In this document: in pieces, positions 52,728 through 62,720 of the stretch
Layout: the number at the start of each line of letters is the position of its first letter
Numbering within the stretch: position 1 is the first letter of the stretch
Source of the DNA: Adiantum capillus-veneris
Lineage: Eukaryota; Streptophyta; Polypodiopsida; Polypodiales; Pteridaceae
DNA length: 64,000 nucleotides
Assembly: GCA_014529385.2 (NCBI GenBank)
Contig: CM043955.1
Coordinates: forward strand, 142,152,140-142,216,139
Direction of reading: 5' to 3'
The notes under the pieces: model-generated
The model's database searches: none
Told to the model about the DNA's origin: nothing
Seen by the model: only the letters and a program-made list of their open reading frames with translations
Position numbers and translations under genes: made by a program

Positions 52728-54674
52728 ATGGCCGACAAAGGGAAGGGCATTATAGAAGAGGGTTCCTCTTCGAAGGATAGGCAGGAGATTCCTATGGTCT
52801 TTGAGATTGGCGAGAGCTCCACGTCAGACTGTACCTCCTATTAATGTGAATGTCCCTCTAGTAGTACAGGGCTTTATGACTGGGCAACTTGAGGATGATG
52901 CGTTCAGGACTCAGCTAGTTGCCGGGGTGAATGTCTTTTCGCAACTGGTGCAGAATCCAAGGTTTATGGAGTCCTTGCAAGCGCCACCAGTGCAACAGCA
53001 AAATAGGCAACCTACACCGCGTACGGAGCTTGTTGAGACTCAAGCCCAAGTACTTAATGCGACTCGGTAGGATAGGGAACACTCGCATGTTGCACAGTCA
53101 GGGGCTCCAAAACAGATTCCTCCCGTGCTTGAACAAGTGGCTGTTCCACAGGTTATGCCAGTTCAGCCCGCCACCTTTCAGAGCCCGCATGCTGTCTTGA
53201 ATGGACAAGGAACTGGTTACCAGGCAATGCACCCAGTTCTTCCACCACCCACGGTACATCCTGGGTATTTCGGGGGTGGATCAATGTTCCAAAGTATGGC
53301 TGGTTATCCGCCTGGAAGTCAGCCGTACATGCCAGGAACAGTGTTTGGGGGTATGCAAGGCATGATGCCAAACCCCATGTATGGTAGTATCGGCATGCAG
53401 CAAGCTTTTCAATGCAACCAGGGCCAGTTTGGGGTGCCACAGGATCATTTTGGCATGGCTGGTTTTTCTGGACAGCAGTCAGATATCGCACCTCTGATGC
53501 AAAATATGAATGGCCAAGATGTGCCGATCATGCCTACTACAGTGCCCATGTTGCAGACCATTCCTTATGACAACTTGGGGGCACTGGAGAAGCCGAAAGC
53601 TTACAAAGAAGGTGGTGCAACTGTAAAGTTCGGTACTTGACAAAGGCTCTCACTTTCCTCGAGCAGTTTGATACAGCTTATGCAGGAGGGAATTTTACAA
53701 AGGCCTCAAAAGTCAAGAAAGTTGCCACTTTCTTAAAGGACAATGCGCTTACATGGTGGACGACATTGTTAATGCAAGGACAGGCACCCGCCACTTGGGT
53801 TTACTTCAAGCAAATGTTTGCATCTGCTTGGCTGTCAAATGAATTTGAAGCCGACGTCATGACAGATTGGCACCAGCTTACTTCGGCTACATCCAAGAGC
53901 TTGCTGGAGTACAATCGGAGGTTTTGTAAAGCGTTACTCTCAATGACCTCCTACAGATTTGTGCCATTGACAGAGCAGATAGAGAAGTACTGTTATGGGC
54001 TGCCTAAAGGGCTTTGCGATTACTTTACCAAGAACAAAGTGGCTACCCTCACTCACCTTATGGAACTTGCTAACACTGGTCTTGCCTTGTTGAAAGGAGA
54101 GGACAGTGGGTTACCGAGCAACAAGAAAGGAGGGGAGCAAAAGAAAAATTCAGCGAAGAAGCCCTTTGTGAAAACGGCTCCTGAAGCGCCACAGGGGTCA
54201 GAAAAGGCCACCAAAGACAAGGATTCAGCCGGGACTTTTGGGGCGCAGGCAAAGAAACAAGAAAGGAGGTCTTTTGTGCGCAAGTCGCTCAAGGAAAAGA
54301 AGGTCCTAATGGCTAAAAATAAATGCTTTATATGCAAGCAGCCTGGTCACTTTGCTACCAATTGTCCACAAAGGAAAAGACCAGCCGACTCGGATGATAA
54401 AGAAGACCAGAAAGGAAAGAAGCCTAAACCCACGACAGGTTTGGTGCCAGACATGGTAAGTGACAGGCCCAGTACAGATGCCAATGAGTCATGCAGGACA
54501 TGGGGTAAAGTTAGGGATCAGACGGCACTCATCTTCTTTGATCCAAGTGCCAAAGCCAACTTTATCTCACCAGAGTTAGCTATGAAGCTGGGCATCAGAG
54601 CTGAAGAGATGGGGTACACAACAGAGGCAGGGTTGGCATGTCTTGGCCTCTCAATGTGTAACTCTCATTATTAG
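52728..54674 (+). pseudogene. Gypsy Gag and protease start, interrupted
   Basis: ATG 52728 (MADKGKGIIEEGSSSKDRQE). A shift leads into 52801-53070 (PPINVNVPLVVQGFMTGQLE), a Gly/Met/Pro/Gln-rich spacer (53125-53640), then 53637-54674 with the capsid domain: ALTFLEQFDTAYAGGNFTKA, VATFLKDNALTWWTTLLMQG and YFKQMFASAWLSNEFE. Then a Lys-rich stretch, the knuckle CFICKQPGHFATNC, and the protease start ALIFFDPSAKANFISPELAM. The active site reads DPS where DSG or DTG is expected. Confidence 0.8.
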
Positions 54675-55662
54675 AAAGCTGCATCTGCATATTCAATCGT
54701 ATGTGGACACAGAAGAGTTCTACATCATGCCGCTGGAAGGATGTGATGCCTTGTTGGGGATTCCGTGGATGTTCCGAGTGCATGGAGTCTTGGATGCCTA
54801 CAACAAAAAGATCACTGTACAGCATAGGGGCAAAACTCACATCTTGGATGTAAAGCTAAAAGGAGAGTCAGTCCCTATTGTATCTGCTTCTGCTATCACT
54901 TCTGTAATAAAGAATCATCTTTCTGTGTACTTGATTTTTGCACGTGATGTTTCAGATAGTGATCAGTCAAACTTATCTGTGTTAGATAAAGAAAGGTCAT
55001 CATTTTTGCAAAAGTTTAGTGACTGTTTTTCTGATTCATTACCGTCGCAATTGCCACCAGAGAGACCTGAGGACCATCGGATAGATTTGGTGCCAGGGTC
55101 TAGCCCACCAAATAGACCTCCCTACAGGGTTAGCGCGGCACAGCAGAAAGAGATTATGGGCCATGTTGAGGAGTTATTAGAGAAGGGGCTGATTCAACCT
55201 AGTTCTTCACCCTTTTGCTCCCCAGTGCTCCTAGTGCAACAGAAGGATGGCTCATGGCGCGTGTGTATTGATTACCGTGCGTTGAATAAGAATACCATCA
55301 AGAATAGGTTTTCTATTCCTCGAATTGATGATATTCTCGATCATTTAGAGGGTGCTGTAATTTTCAGCAAGATAGACCTTAAGAGTGGGTACCATCATAT
55401 TCGTACAAGGCCAGAGGATGTACACAACACTACGTTTAGAACGACATTTGGTCTTTATGAGTTTCTAGTGATGCCGTTTGGTCTAACAGATGCTCCTGCC
55501 ACATTCAACGTAATGATGGACCGAATTTTCCACTCGCATCAACAGTTTGTTGGAATATTCTTTGATGACATGATAGTCTATTCGAAGAATGAAGAGGAGC
55601 ATAGGCGTCACTTGATCATTGTGTCCGAAGAGCTGCGTAGTCAAGCTACTTGTCAATCCTAA
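54675..55662 (+). pseudogene. Gypsy protease end and reverse transcriptase
   Basis: GCDALLGIPWMFRVHGVLDA closes the protease. RT follows: VPGSSPPNRPPYRVSAAQQK, PVLLVQQKDGSWRVCIDYRA, IFSKIDLKSGYHHIR, FGLYEFLVMPFGLTDAPATF and GIFFDDMIVYSK. The catalytic box is FFDD, a departure from YxDD but with both Asp kept. A frame change near 55640 leads to RNase H. Confidence 0.85.
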
Positions 55663-56368
55663 GAACAGTGAATTCTTCCTAGTCTCAAAGGATGGTGTCA
55701 GAATGGATCTCGCAAAGGTCGAAGCTATTAAGACATGGCCAGACTTGAAGACTGTGCACGATGTCAGAAGCTTCTTGGGATTGTGTTTCTACTATAGAAG
55801 GTTTATCAAAAATTTTGCAGAGATAGCATCGCCTCTTCATGCTTTGCAAAAGAAAGAGGTCACTTTCAGATGGGCCCAAAAAGAGATTTCAGCTTTTAGT
55901 CTCTTAAACGAAAAGTTGACTTCAGATCCCGTGATTGTTTTGCCGGATCTCAGGAAGTCATCTGTGGTCCAGTGTGACGCGTGTGGCAGTAGCATCGGAG
56001 CAGTGCTAATGCAAGATGGACGGGTAGTAGCTTATGAAAGCCGAATTTTACAAGGGCCAGAGAGGACTATGCAAGTCTATGAGAAAGAGCTCTTGGCCGT
56101 CATTCATGCGCTTTTTAGCTGGAAGCACTACCTCTTAGGTGCTGATTTTGTTGTCCAAACAGATCATCAGACCTTGCGATACTTCTCGACAAAGTCAAAG
56201 TTATCCGAAAAGCATATGCGATGGGCAAACATTCTTTCTATGTTCCACTGCCAGATTATGCATGTGGAAGGCAAGAAGAATGTTGTGGCTGATGCGTTAT
56301 CAAGGAAGCCACAAATTTCAGTTGTGTCAATTCCTTATCATCATGAGCTAGATGACATGAAGGAATAG
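55663..56368 (+). pseudogene. Gypsy RNase H
   Basis: KVEAIKTWPDLKTVHDVRSF with LGLCFYYRRFIKNFAEIASP (the usual RT-RNase H connection), then VVQCDACGSSIGAVLMQDGR, YEKELLAVIHALFSWKHYLL and VQTDHQTLRYFSTKSKLSEK, ending NVVADALSRKP. Asp, Glu and Asp positions of RNase H are present. Ends at TAG 56366-56368; downstream codons continue in frame (TAHKDFARIFEQLQ), so this is a premature stop. Confidence 0.82.
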
Positions 56369-57476
56369 TATACTGCTCATAAAGATTTTGCAAGGATCTT
56401 CGAACAGTTACAAGAGGGCCAACATCATGAGCACTACCTCCTCAGAGATGGTTTGATGATGATGCATGGCAGACTTTGTGTCACTAGGCCACTGCGACAT
56501 AAGGTCATGGAAGAGAGTCATGTCCCATCGTATGCAGGGCATCGTGGTATTGATGCGACAGTTAAAGCGGTAGAGACATTCTTCTATTGCCTACCTTGAG
56601 GAGAGATGTGGATGCCTTTGTGCGAGCATGCTTAATTTGCCAAAAAGATCAAGTTTGATAGGCAAAAGGCACCAGGGCTGTTACAACCACTGCCAATTCC
56701 GGATAAGCCATGGGAAAGCATTGCTATGGACTTTATCTTTGATCTTCCAAGAACGCCAACCGAGAATGATGGTATATGGACCATTATCTGCAGGTTCAAC
56801 AAGCAGGCCCATTTTATCCCTGTCAGAAAGAAGATAAAATCTGATCAGATGGCACGCTTGTTCATGTACAATGTGTTTTAAGTACCATGGTATGCCACAA
56901 TCGAATATCAGTGATCGTGATCCTCGCATGACCAATTTGTTCTAGAGAGGATTGTTTGAGAACATGGGCACTACGCTCAAGTTCTCGTCTTTGTTTCATC
57001 CACAAACTGATGGACAGTCAAAAGAGGCTAATTCTATTGTCTTAGATCTGCTTAAATGCTATGTTCAGATGATAAGGGCAAGTAGGAACAGTATTTGCCT
57101 ATGCTTGAGTATGCGTACAATAATACGGTGCATTCGTCTACTGGTAAAGCACCTTTTGAGATTGTTGAAGGCGTCAGAAAAGTTCCTCCCATTTTGCATA
57201 CAAAGGACAAGATCTTTGAGGCGGATCGATATGTTGAGAACATGGATGAAATGTATAAGAAAATTAAAGTTGCCTTGGAGAAGACTCGGGCAAAACAGAA
57301 AAAGGCTGTTGATCGTCACCGTCGTGAATTGCTATTATCACCTGGTGATTGGGTTCTGTTAAGGTTCGAAAAGGCAAGGTTAAAGAAGATGAAGGGCAAG
57401 GAACGGCTATTTCCTAAGCTCAACGAGCGTTACTATGGGCCTTTTCAAGTGCTTGACAAGATCAGCGATGTGGCTT
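56369..57476 (+). pseudogene. Gypsy integrase, multiple disruptions
   Basis: HRGIDATVKAVETFFYC and ACLICQKD represent the HHCC zinc domain, followed after shifts by WESIAMDFIFDLPRTPTEND (first catalytic Asp), SNISDRDPRM (second Asp), FHPQTDGQSKEANSIV, LEYAYNNTVHSSTGKAPFEI and PGDWVLLRFEKARLKKMKGK, then YYGPFQVLDKISDVA. At least four stops or frameshifts. Confidence 0.78.
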
Positions 57477-57868
57477 AGGCTGAAATTTCCTGATGCGTGG
57501 AAGATTCATAATGCGTTTCACGTGAGTCTTTTAAGACCCTTCGTGGGTGATGTGCCAGAAGATATGCCAGATGAGGATCAGCCAGAAGTTGAAGAACTTG
57601 ATGAGATCCTGGTACTGAGCAAGTTTTGGCACATAAGGACAGAAAAGTTAAAGGACAAGTTGCAAGACGCTATTTGGTGAAGTTCAAGAACTATCTGCCT
57701 ATGGATGCAAAGTGGATGGAAGAGCATGAACAGTCAGAGTCACCAAATGTATTGCAGCTTTACCTTGAAGCCTTTGGGTTACAACCTACCTATGCTCCAA
57801 CCCAACGTGTGCAAAGGAGGGGTAATGATAGAGCTAGTACATCAAATGTACATATGAATTCAGTGTAA
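57477..57868 (+). pseudogene. Gypsy integrase tail and chromodomain
   Basis: WKIHNAFHVSLLRPFVGDVP ends the GPF/Y module. The last part, after another shift near 57626, reads HKDRKVKGQVARRYLVKFKN and YLPMDAKWMEEHE, a chromodomain-like fold common at the C-terminus of plant chromoviruses, which is thought to guide integration to particular chromatin. Stop TAA at 57866-57868. Confidence 0.75.
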
Positions 57869-58029
57869 TAGATAGAAATGACAAAAGTATGAAGGCCTCA
57901 TTAAGTCATTTGTATCTATGTGTTATGACCTTTCTTGCGGATACATGCGATGATAAAAGAGTGTTAATGACACAAGATCATCAGTGGCATGTATTTATAG
58001 TATGCAATCGAGGACGTTTGCGATTTCAA
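57869..58029 (+). other. Gypsy 3' untranslated region
   Basis: Short AT-rich stretch between the pol stop and the polypurine tract. Confidence 0.6.
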
Positions 58030-58039
58030 GAGGGGGGTA
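58030..58039 (+). promoter_or_regulatory. Gypsy polypurine tract
   Basis: AGAGGGGGGTA-like purine run directly before the 3' LTR. Confidence 0.8.
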
Positions 58040-59459
58040 TGTCACAGGGACGTGGCAACTGTTAACTATGTCACGAGGACGTGGCAACTCCTAACCTTAG
58101 TTGTTGGTTTCTTTCCAATTGTTTTTGCTTTAATTTTGAGACCCTCTTTTTGAAGTAGCAAACGGTCGGACATTGTATGGCCAATGTGAACGGTAGTTTC
58201 ACCCGCAGATGGGAAGTGGTCGACCCTGGAATTCGTATAGTAAGAGGATGTTTAGGCTCAGAGCAAGATCATATAGGACCCCCGTCGCAGTTAGCAAGTT
58301 GGTGGATACTAGGAAGTGAACTCAATAAAGGCATAAGTCAAGGTGGGACTACCAACAGAAAGTATCCGACAATTAGGCCACGTTGCACTTTTGGATGCGG
58401 CCCCAATGAGGATATATGGTAAGATGACCAGTGGGAGCCCAACGAAATCATTTCCTAAAATTTAGGGAACTGCTATTGGGCCGTGAAATGTGTTCGCGTC
58501 ATTACCTCCGGTATGACTAGGAAACATTTTACAACTCTGTCGCGAAGTCAACTAGGCAACCAATTGGGAGATTTTTAAGCGGCAAACCCGAAACGGGAAA
58601 ATGCTTGTAAATGAGCCAAGTGGCAGATTTTCATGGACTTGCCTCTTACTAGGGGAGGCCTCATTTCGGTTTTTGTCACAAGTTAAGAGCTATGGAGTGC
58701 TTTCTTTCCCTCTCATGTACAGTGTGGTGCTAGGAGTGATGCCCTGCACGCTACACACTGCTCTCTCTCTCTCCCCTACGTGCAGTTATGTGATGCCCCA
58801 CAAGAGGGCTCTTCATTTGACTGATGTACAGCTGAGTGGGTTCATGCTTTTGTGCCGAGGCAAGAGCCTCCTTGAGCAGGAACAGTGGTAGCTAGCTGCT
58901 ACTCCAAAGCAGGCACTGGTGAGGGTCATAACCTCACTGTACAGGTGCAAATTCAGTGCTGTGTAAGCGCAGAAAATACTGTTTTTTCAGCCATGCAGAC
59001 ACCAGAACCCTTGGTAATCGTGCCCCACTGGTAGAGGACAGCTAAGGGACTGTTTGGGGCTGAAAACAAGGCAAAAACCAGTAAATACAGCGAGCTGAAT
59101 TTACTGTTTTTGGGCTGGAATCAGAGGGTATACGCCAGTGGAAGTGAGTTCTAGCTGGGTTGTTATGCTGCCGAAATTTGGCCAAATCAAGTAGTATCTA
59201 GAGGGATACACGTAAAGGATTCCCAGGACTCTGCTTTGTAATTTACCCTTTCAAAGAATAAAGAAATATCGAAAGGGGCGCCAATTTTGGGACCTACAGG
59301 TTGTCAGCGTCTGCGCGGGGCATTCTAGCTTCCAAGCCGTGTGTGTATTCAAGTGTTAATTCCTGTCGCAGGTTCTCTTTGCAAAGTGCTTTGTGTGTGT
59401 GTCTAAAGTAAAGAATTTCGGGTGAAAGCCAAAGCCTACCGCCCCACGGGCCGGTTTCA
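58040..59459 (+). repeat. Gypsy 3' LTR
   Basis: 1420 bp, TGTCACAGGGACGTGGCAAC to GGCCGGTTTCA. It contains about 150 bp (58900-59050) absent from the 5' LTR, and several single-base differences, so the element is not young. Confidence 0.86.
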
Positions 59460-59880
59460 ATAAACATCAATGTTTGAGGATGTCTGGCATCGGGCGTTGT
59501 CCGAGGATGTACTGCATCAATCGTTGAAGAGCATCTTCAATGTCCTCCTCTGTAAATAGTCGTACCGGACGTCTCCCATGTCGTGCTAGAATAGTCCCAA
59601 TCCTCTAATGGAGCATCCGTCAATGTCGTGTGACCCTCCTAAACTTGGGCATCTAGCTCAATGGCTTTGTCAGTCAGACTCATGAGACTAAACTTATACA
59701 ATCTTGGTGGATCTAACACAATGTCTGGGTACAGAATAAAATGAAGTAAAATAACAACTAAAACGAACATCAGTCTCCAAGGATGCCCGGCATCGGGCAC
59801 GGCACTATCCGAGAATGTACTGCATTGGTCTCTGAAGAGCATCGTCAATGTCCTCCTCTGTAAAAAGTTGTACTGGCAGA

Positions 59881-60025
59881 GAGAGAGTTTTTCCCTTTGA
59901 CATGTTTACCATGCCTAAGGAATGTTGTAGTGAGCTTTCATTTGTTGAAACAAATTGAGAGGAATCTTCAGTTGTCATAAGTACCACGCTGCCATAGTGC
60001 TATTGGAATGGTTGCTATAAGGTGC
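59881..60025 (-). other. Unassigned segment between LINE-B fragments
   Basis: About 145 bp between a GAGAGAG run and the next AG tract. A minus-strand frame (MVLMTTEDSSQFVSTNESSL) has no family I recognise. Confidence 0.4.

Positions 60026-60075
<50 letters not shown>
60026..60075 (-). repeat. (AG)n tract, tail of LINE-B copy 9
   Basis: 50-bp AG tract, which is TC on the element strand, directly after the 3' ATTTC end of the minus-strand LINE-B. Confidence 0.93.
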
Positions 60076-60078
<3 letters not shown>

Positions 60079-60677
60079 GAAATGTTATATTAAACATCTT
60101 CAAAAGGCCAAAATGACCTATGAGACCAATTTGATACAATCTTGGTGGATCCAATACAATGTCTAGGTACAAAATAAAAATGAAGTAATGAAGTAAAGTA
60201 AAAAACTAAAATCGTCATCATCAACAATGTCCAAGGATGCCCGACATCGGGGATTGTCCAAGAAAATATTGCATCAATCGCTGAAGAGCATCATCAATGT
60301 CCGTAAAATAGTCGTACTAGACGTCTCCCATGTCGTGCTAGAATAGTCCTCATCCTCTGCTGGAGCCTCCGTCAATGTCGTGGTCGCCCTCGTAGACATG
60401 AACGTCTAGCTCTCTCGAGCTCAATGGCTCTATCAGCTAATATACCTCTGGTATAGGTGGGCTATGAGGTCTGCTATGAGGCTTGCTCATCTGACCGCCA
60501 AGTCCTACTCTAAATAAGTCAATGATCTCCCTCTATGATTGTCTCCCACTGCCTGATCTTGTCAAGGGACTCTCCCTCTATCTACGCAACTTTAATGAAA
60601 ACAACCCGAGGCATCTCTAAGCCTGATATCTCATGACTGTAGCCAGCGGTCCAAAGCCCTCTCTATAGACAATGAAA
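60076..60677 (-). mobile_element. LINE-B copy 9 (minus strand, 3' fragment)
   Basis: Reversed LINE-B end: ATTTC unit, hairpin AGGCCAAAATGACCT at 60105-60119, the 3' UTR and ORF2 tail codons (EGFGPLATVMRYQA-like near 60640). Cut on the right by the copia 3 LTR at 60678. Confidence 0.82.
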
Positions 60678-60939
60678 TGTTGGGTCTAAAGGCCCTCTTA
60701 TAGCCTCTCTTACTCATTTATTCGTTCTTTTATACTTGGGTGTGTTCACACCCAAAGGCCATTTAAATGGTCACAAGTTTGTACCCTTAATAATAAAACA
60801 TAGGGCTTTTAGTTGTGTGCCTAAGAAACATAATTGATATCGTACACTCTCTCTCCCTCTCTCTCTGCAACAGCGCTCGCACTCTCTCTCTCTCCTCGAG
60901 TGGTCTGCTACACCCATCGCCAGCCCCTCTACCACTTCA
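60678..60939 (+). repeat. Copia 3 5' LTR
   Basis: 262 bp, starts TGTTGGGTCTAAAGGCC, ends ACTTCA. It holds the perfect inverted repeat TTGGGTGTGTTCACACCCAA at 60736-60755 and CT-rich stretches near 60850 and 60880. Confidence 0.87.
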
Positions 60940-60942
60940 AAC

Positions 60943-60955
60943 TGGTATCAGAGCC
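60943..60955 (+). promoter_or_regulatory. Copia 3 primer-binding site
   Basis: TGGTATCAGAGCC three bases after the LTR, initiator tRNA-Met type. Confidence 0.88.
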
Positions 60956-61928
60956 AAGTTCCCTACTTCCGCGCGCATTCCCTCGCGAGAAATCTTCATT
61001 TTCTCTCTCCTGCGCAGTTTTCTCTCTCTAAAAACAGCAAGCACAGATGTTTTCTCTCTCCTCCCCGGACTCAGGGAAGACAATACCTCAGCCCACAAGT
61101 GCTTATATGCTGAAAACAGGTTGAAAACAGGTCATTTCGGGCTGTTTCTCTTCAAAAACAGGTTTTATCTGTTAATTACAGCAAGCACAAGTGTTACAGG
61201 TACACTTGGGACACTTTGGGCAACGCCAATCCACCCGGAGAATTGGGGATTTTGCCCTATTTGCTGAAATTTCAGTAAATTTAAGCAAATTGTCACTTTA
61301 AGCTTGGGGGTTTTGCACATTAGTGCAAGATTATTCAAGTCTACGCCTACAGGTGTAATTACAGGAGAAATTCTCGGGGATTCGAGTTGAGAAATTGAGG
61401 GCTTTTTGCTGATTTTTTAGAAATTTCAGCAAATTGTGCTCTAACTTTTGGGGCTTTTGCAAATGTGATGCAATTCTGGACGTTTTGTGTCATGTATTGC
61501 AATTTGTGGTACAATTGAGCAGAGTTTGAGACCTCTCTCACATATACAGAGGTTTATGTGACAGTAAACACATGTATTTACTTGTGGATGCTTCCCATTG
61601 AGTCTATGTATTGCTGAAAATACATTTTGCAGCAGCTTTTACCTCAGTTGCAGGTTTGAGGTTGTTGCAAATGCACTTTGGTTTTACTGCTGAAGTGGCA
61701 GCATTCATGCACAGGATGTACGCTTCATGTGTGTGCTGAAATTTCAGTATTTACTACTGAAATTTATCTCTTTTACTGCTGTACACTTTGGATAAAGTGT
61801 TTGTAACCCAGTGTTACGTTTCCTTGCACTTCTATAGTGTTCTCTGAGCTTGTAAGAGGCTAAAATTGCAACTTGCAGCCTGCTGTTATAAAATTACAGT
61901 AGTTATTTTTTGTCTATTTTGTATCGAA
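60956..61928 (+). other. Copia 3 5' leader
   Basis: Long leader with repeated GCTGAAATTTCAG-like strings (near 61262, 61418 and 61735) and no supported ORF. The motif GGGGCTTTTGC is shared with the copia 2 leader. Confidence 0.65.
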
Positions 61929-62720
61929 ATGGCTTCCAATGCATCTACAAGTAGCAGTGAGTCAAAGTCTTTGATGGAAATCAAAAGATTTGATGGCACT
62001 GGCTTTGATTTGTGGAAGGAAAGACTGCAAGGCATTCTATTCCTTAAAGATTGTGAAGATGCATTGCTCGCAGCAAAACCTGAAAACTTGTCAGATGCAG
62101 ATTGGGCAAAGCTGAACAAAAAGGCTATTGCTTATATCAAAATGGTTGTGTCAGATGATGTGCTTACTGATATTAAGCGTCTTGACACTGCACATGCTAT
62201 TTGGCAGAAGTTGACTAGTACGTATGAGAATAAAACTCCTGTGAATCAAGTTCATCTCATGCGGAAACTTGTAAACATGGAATTGGATGAGGCAAAGCCT
62301 GCATCTGAGCATTTGAATGCGTTTACAGGTGTTTTGAGTCAACTTCAGGATTCAAGGCTGCAACCATTTGATGACAAGTTGAAAGCTATCTTTCTTTAGA
62401 TGACTTTGCCCGACAGCTGGGAAGCGCTTGTTGTGTCATTGTAAAACAATGCTGCTTTGACCTATGATGGTGTAAGAGGCTCCATTCTCAATGAGGAGAT
62501 TAGGAGGAAAGCCATTGGTGAAGGCAGTGGCACAGCTTATCATGTAAGGGGCAGGTCAGAGAAAAGGAACAATGTAGCTAACAGGGGCAAGAGTAGAAGT
62601 AAGAGCAAGGGAAAATCTCAAGATATAACTTGCTATCAATGTGGACGCAAAGGGCATAAAAAGCCTGACTGCAGATTTTACAAGCAAGAGCTTGAGAGGA
62701 AGAAGCAGCAGGCAAGGTAA
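61929..62720 (+). pseudogene. Copia 3 Gag with two stop codons
   Basis: MASNASTSSSESKSLMEIKR, GFDLWKERLQGILFLKDCED, NKTPVNQVHLMRKLVNMELD and FDDKLKAIFL, then TAG at about 62398 and TAA near 62442, each at a single codon within otherwise conserved sequence (MTLPDSWEALVVSL between them). Then VRGSILNEEIRRKA, a Ser/Arg/Lys-rich stretch and a complete knuckle CYQCGRKGHKKPDC. The frame ends in TAA at 62718-62720 and pol continues in another frame. Confidence 0.85.

Larger units (their letters stand above)
45961..59459 (+). mobile_element. Ty3/gypsy chromovirus (interrupted by copia 2)
   Basis: About 8.1 kb after removal of copia 2. LTRs at 45961-52630 (split) and 58040-59459, a primer-binding site at 52631, a polypurine tract AGAGGGGGGTA before the 3' LTR, then gag, protease, RT, RNase H, integrase and a C-terminal chromodomain. 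RT before integrase defines gypsy, and the chromodomain places it among chromoviruses. Many stops and frameshifts make it inactive. A solo LTR of the same family is at 34612. Confidence 0.88.
45826..59880 (-). mobile_element. LINE-B copy 8 (minus strand), split by the gypsy element
   Basis: Left piece 45826-45960: AG-rich tail, ATTTC units reversed, hairpin AGGCCAAAATGACCT at 45860-45874 and the 3' UTR. Right piece from 59465: the rest of the 3' UTR and the last ORF2 codons to about 59683. A second 3' UTR fragment lies at about 59684-59880. The gypsy element sits between them with imperfect 5-bp flanks (AAGAA at 45956 and ATAAA at 59460). Confidence 0.75.
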
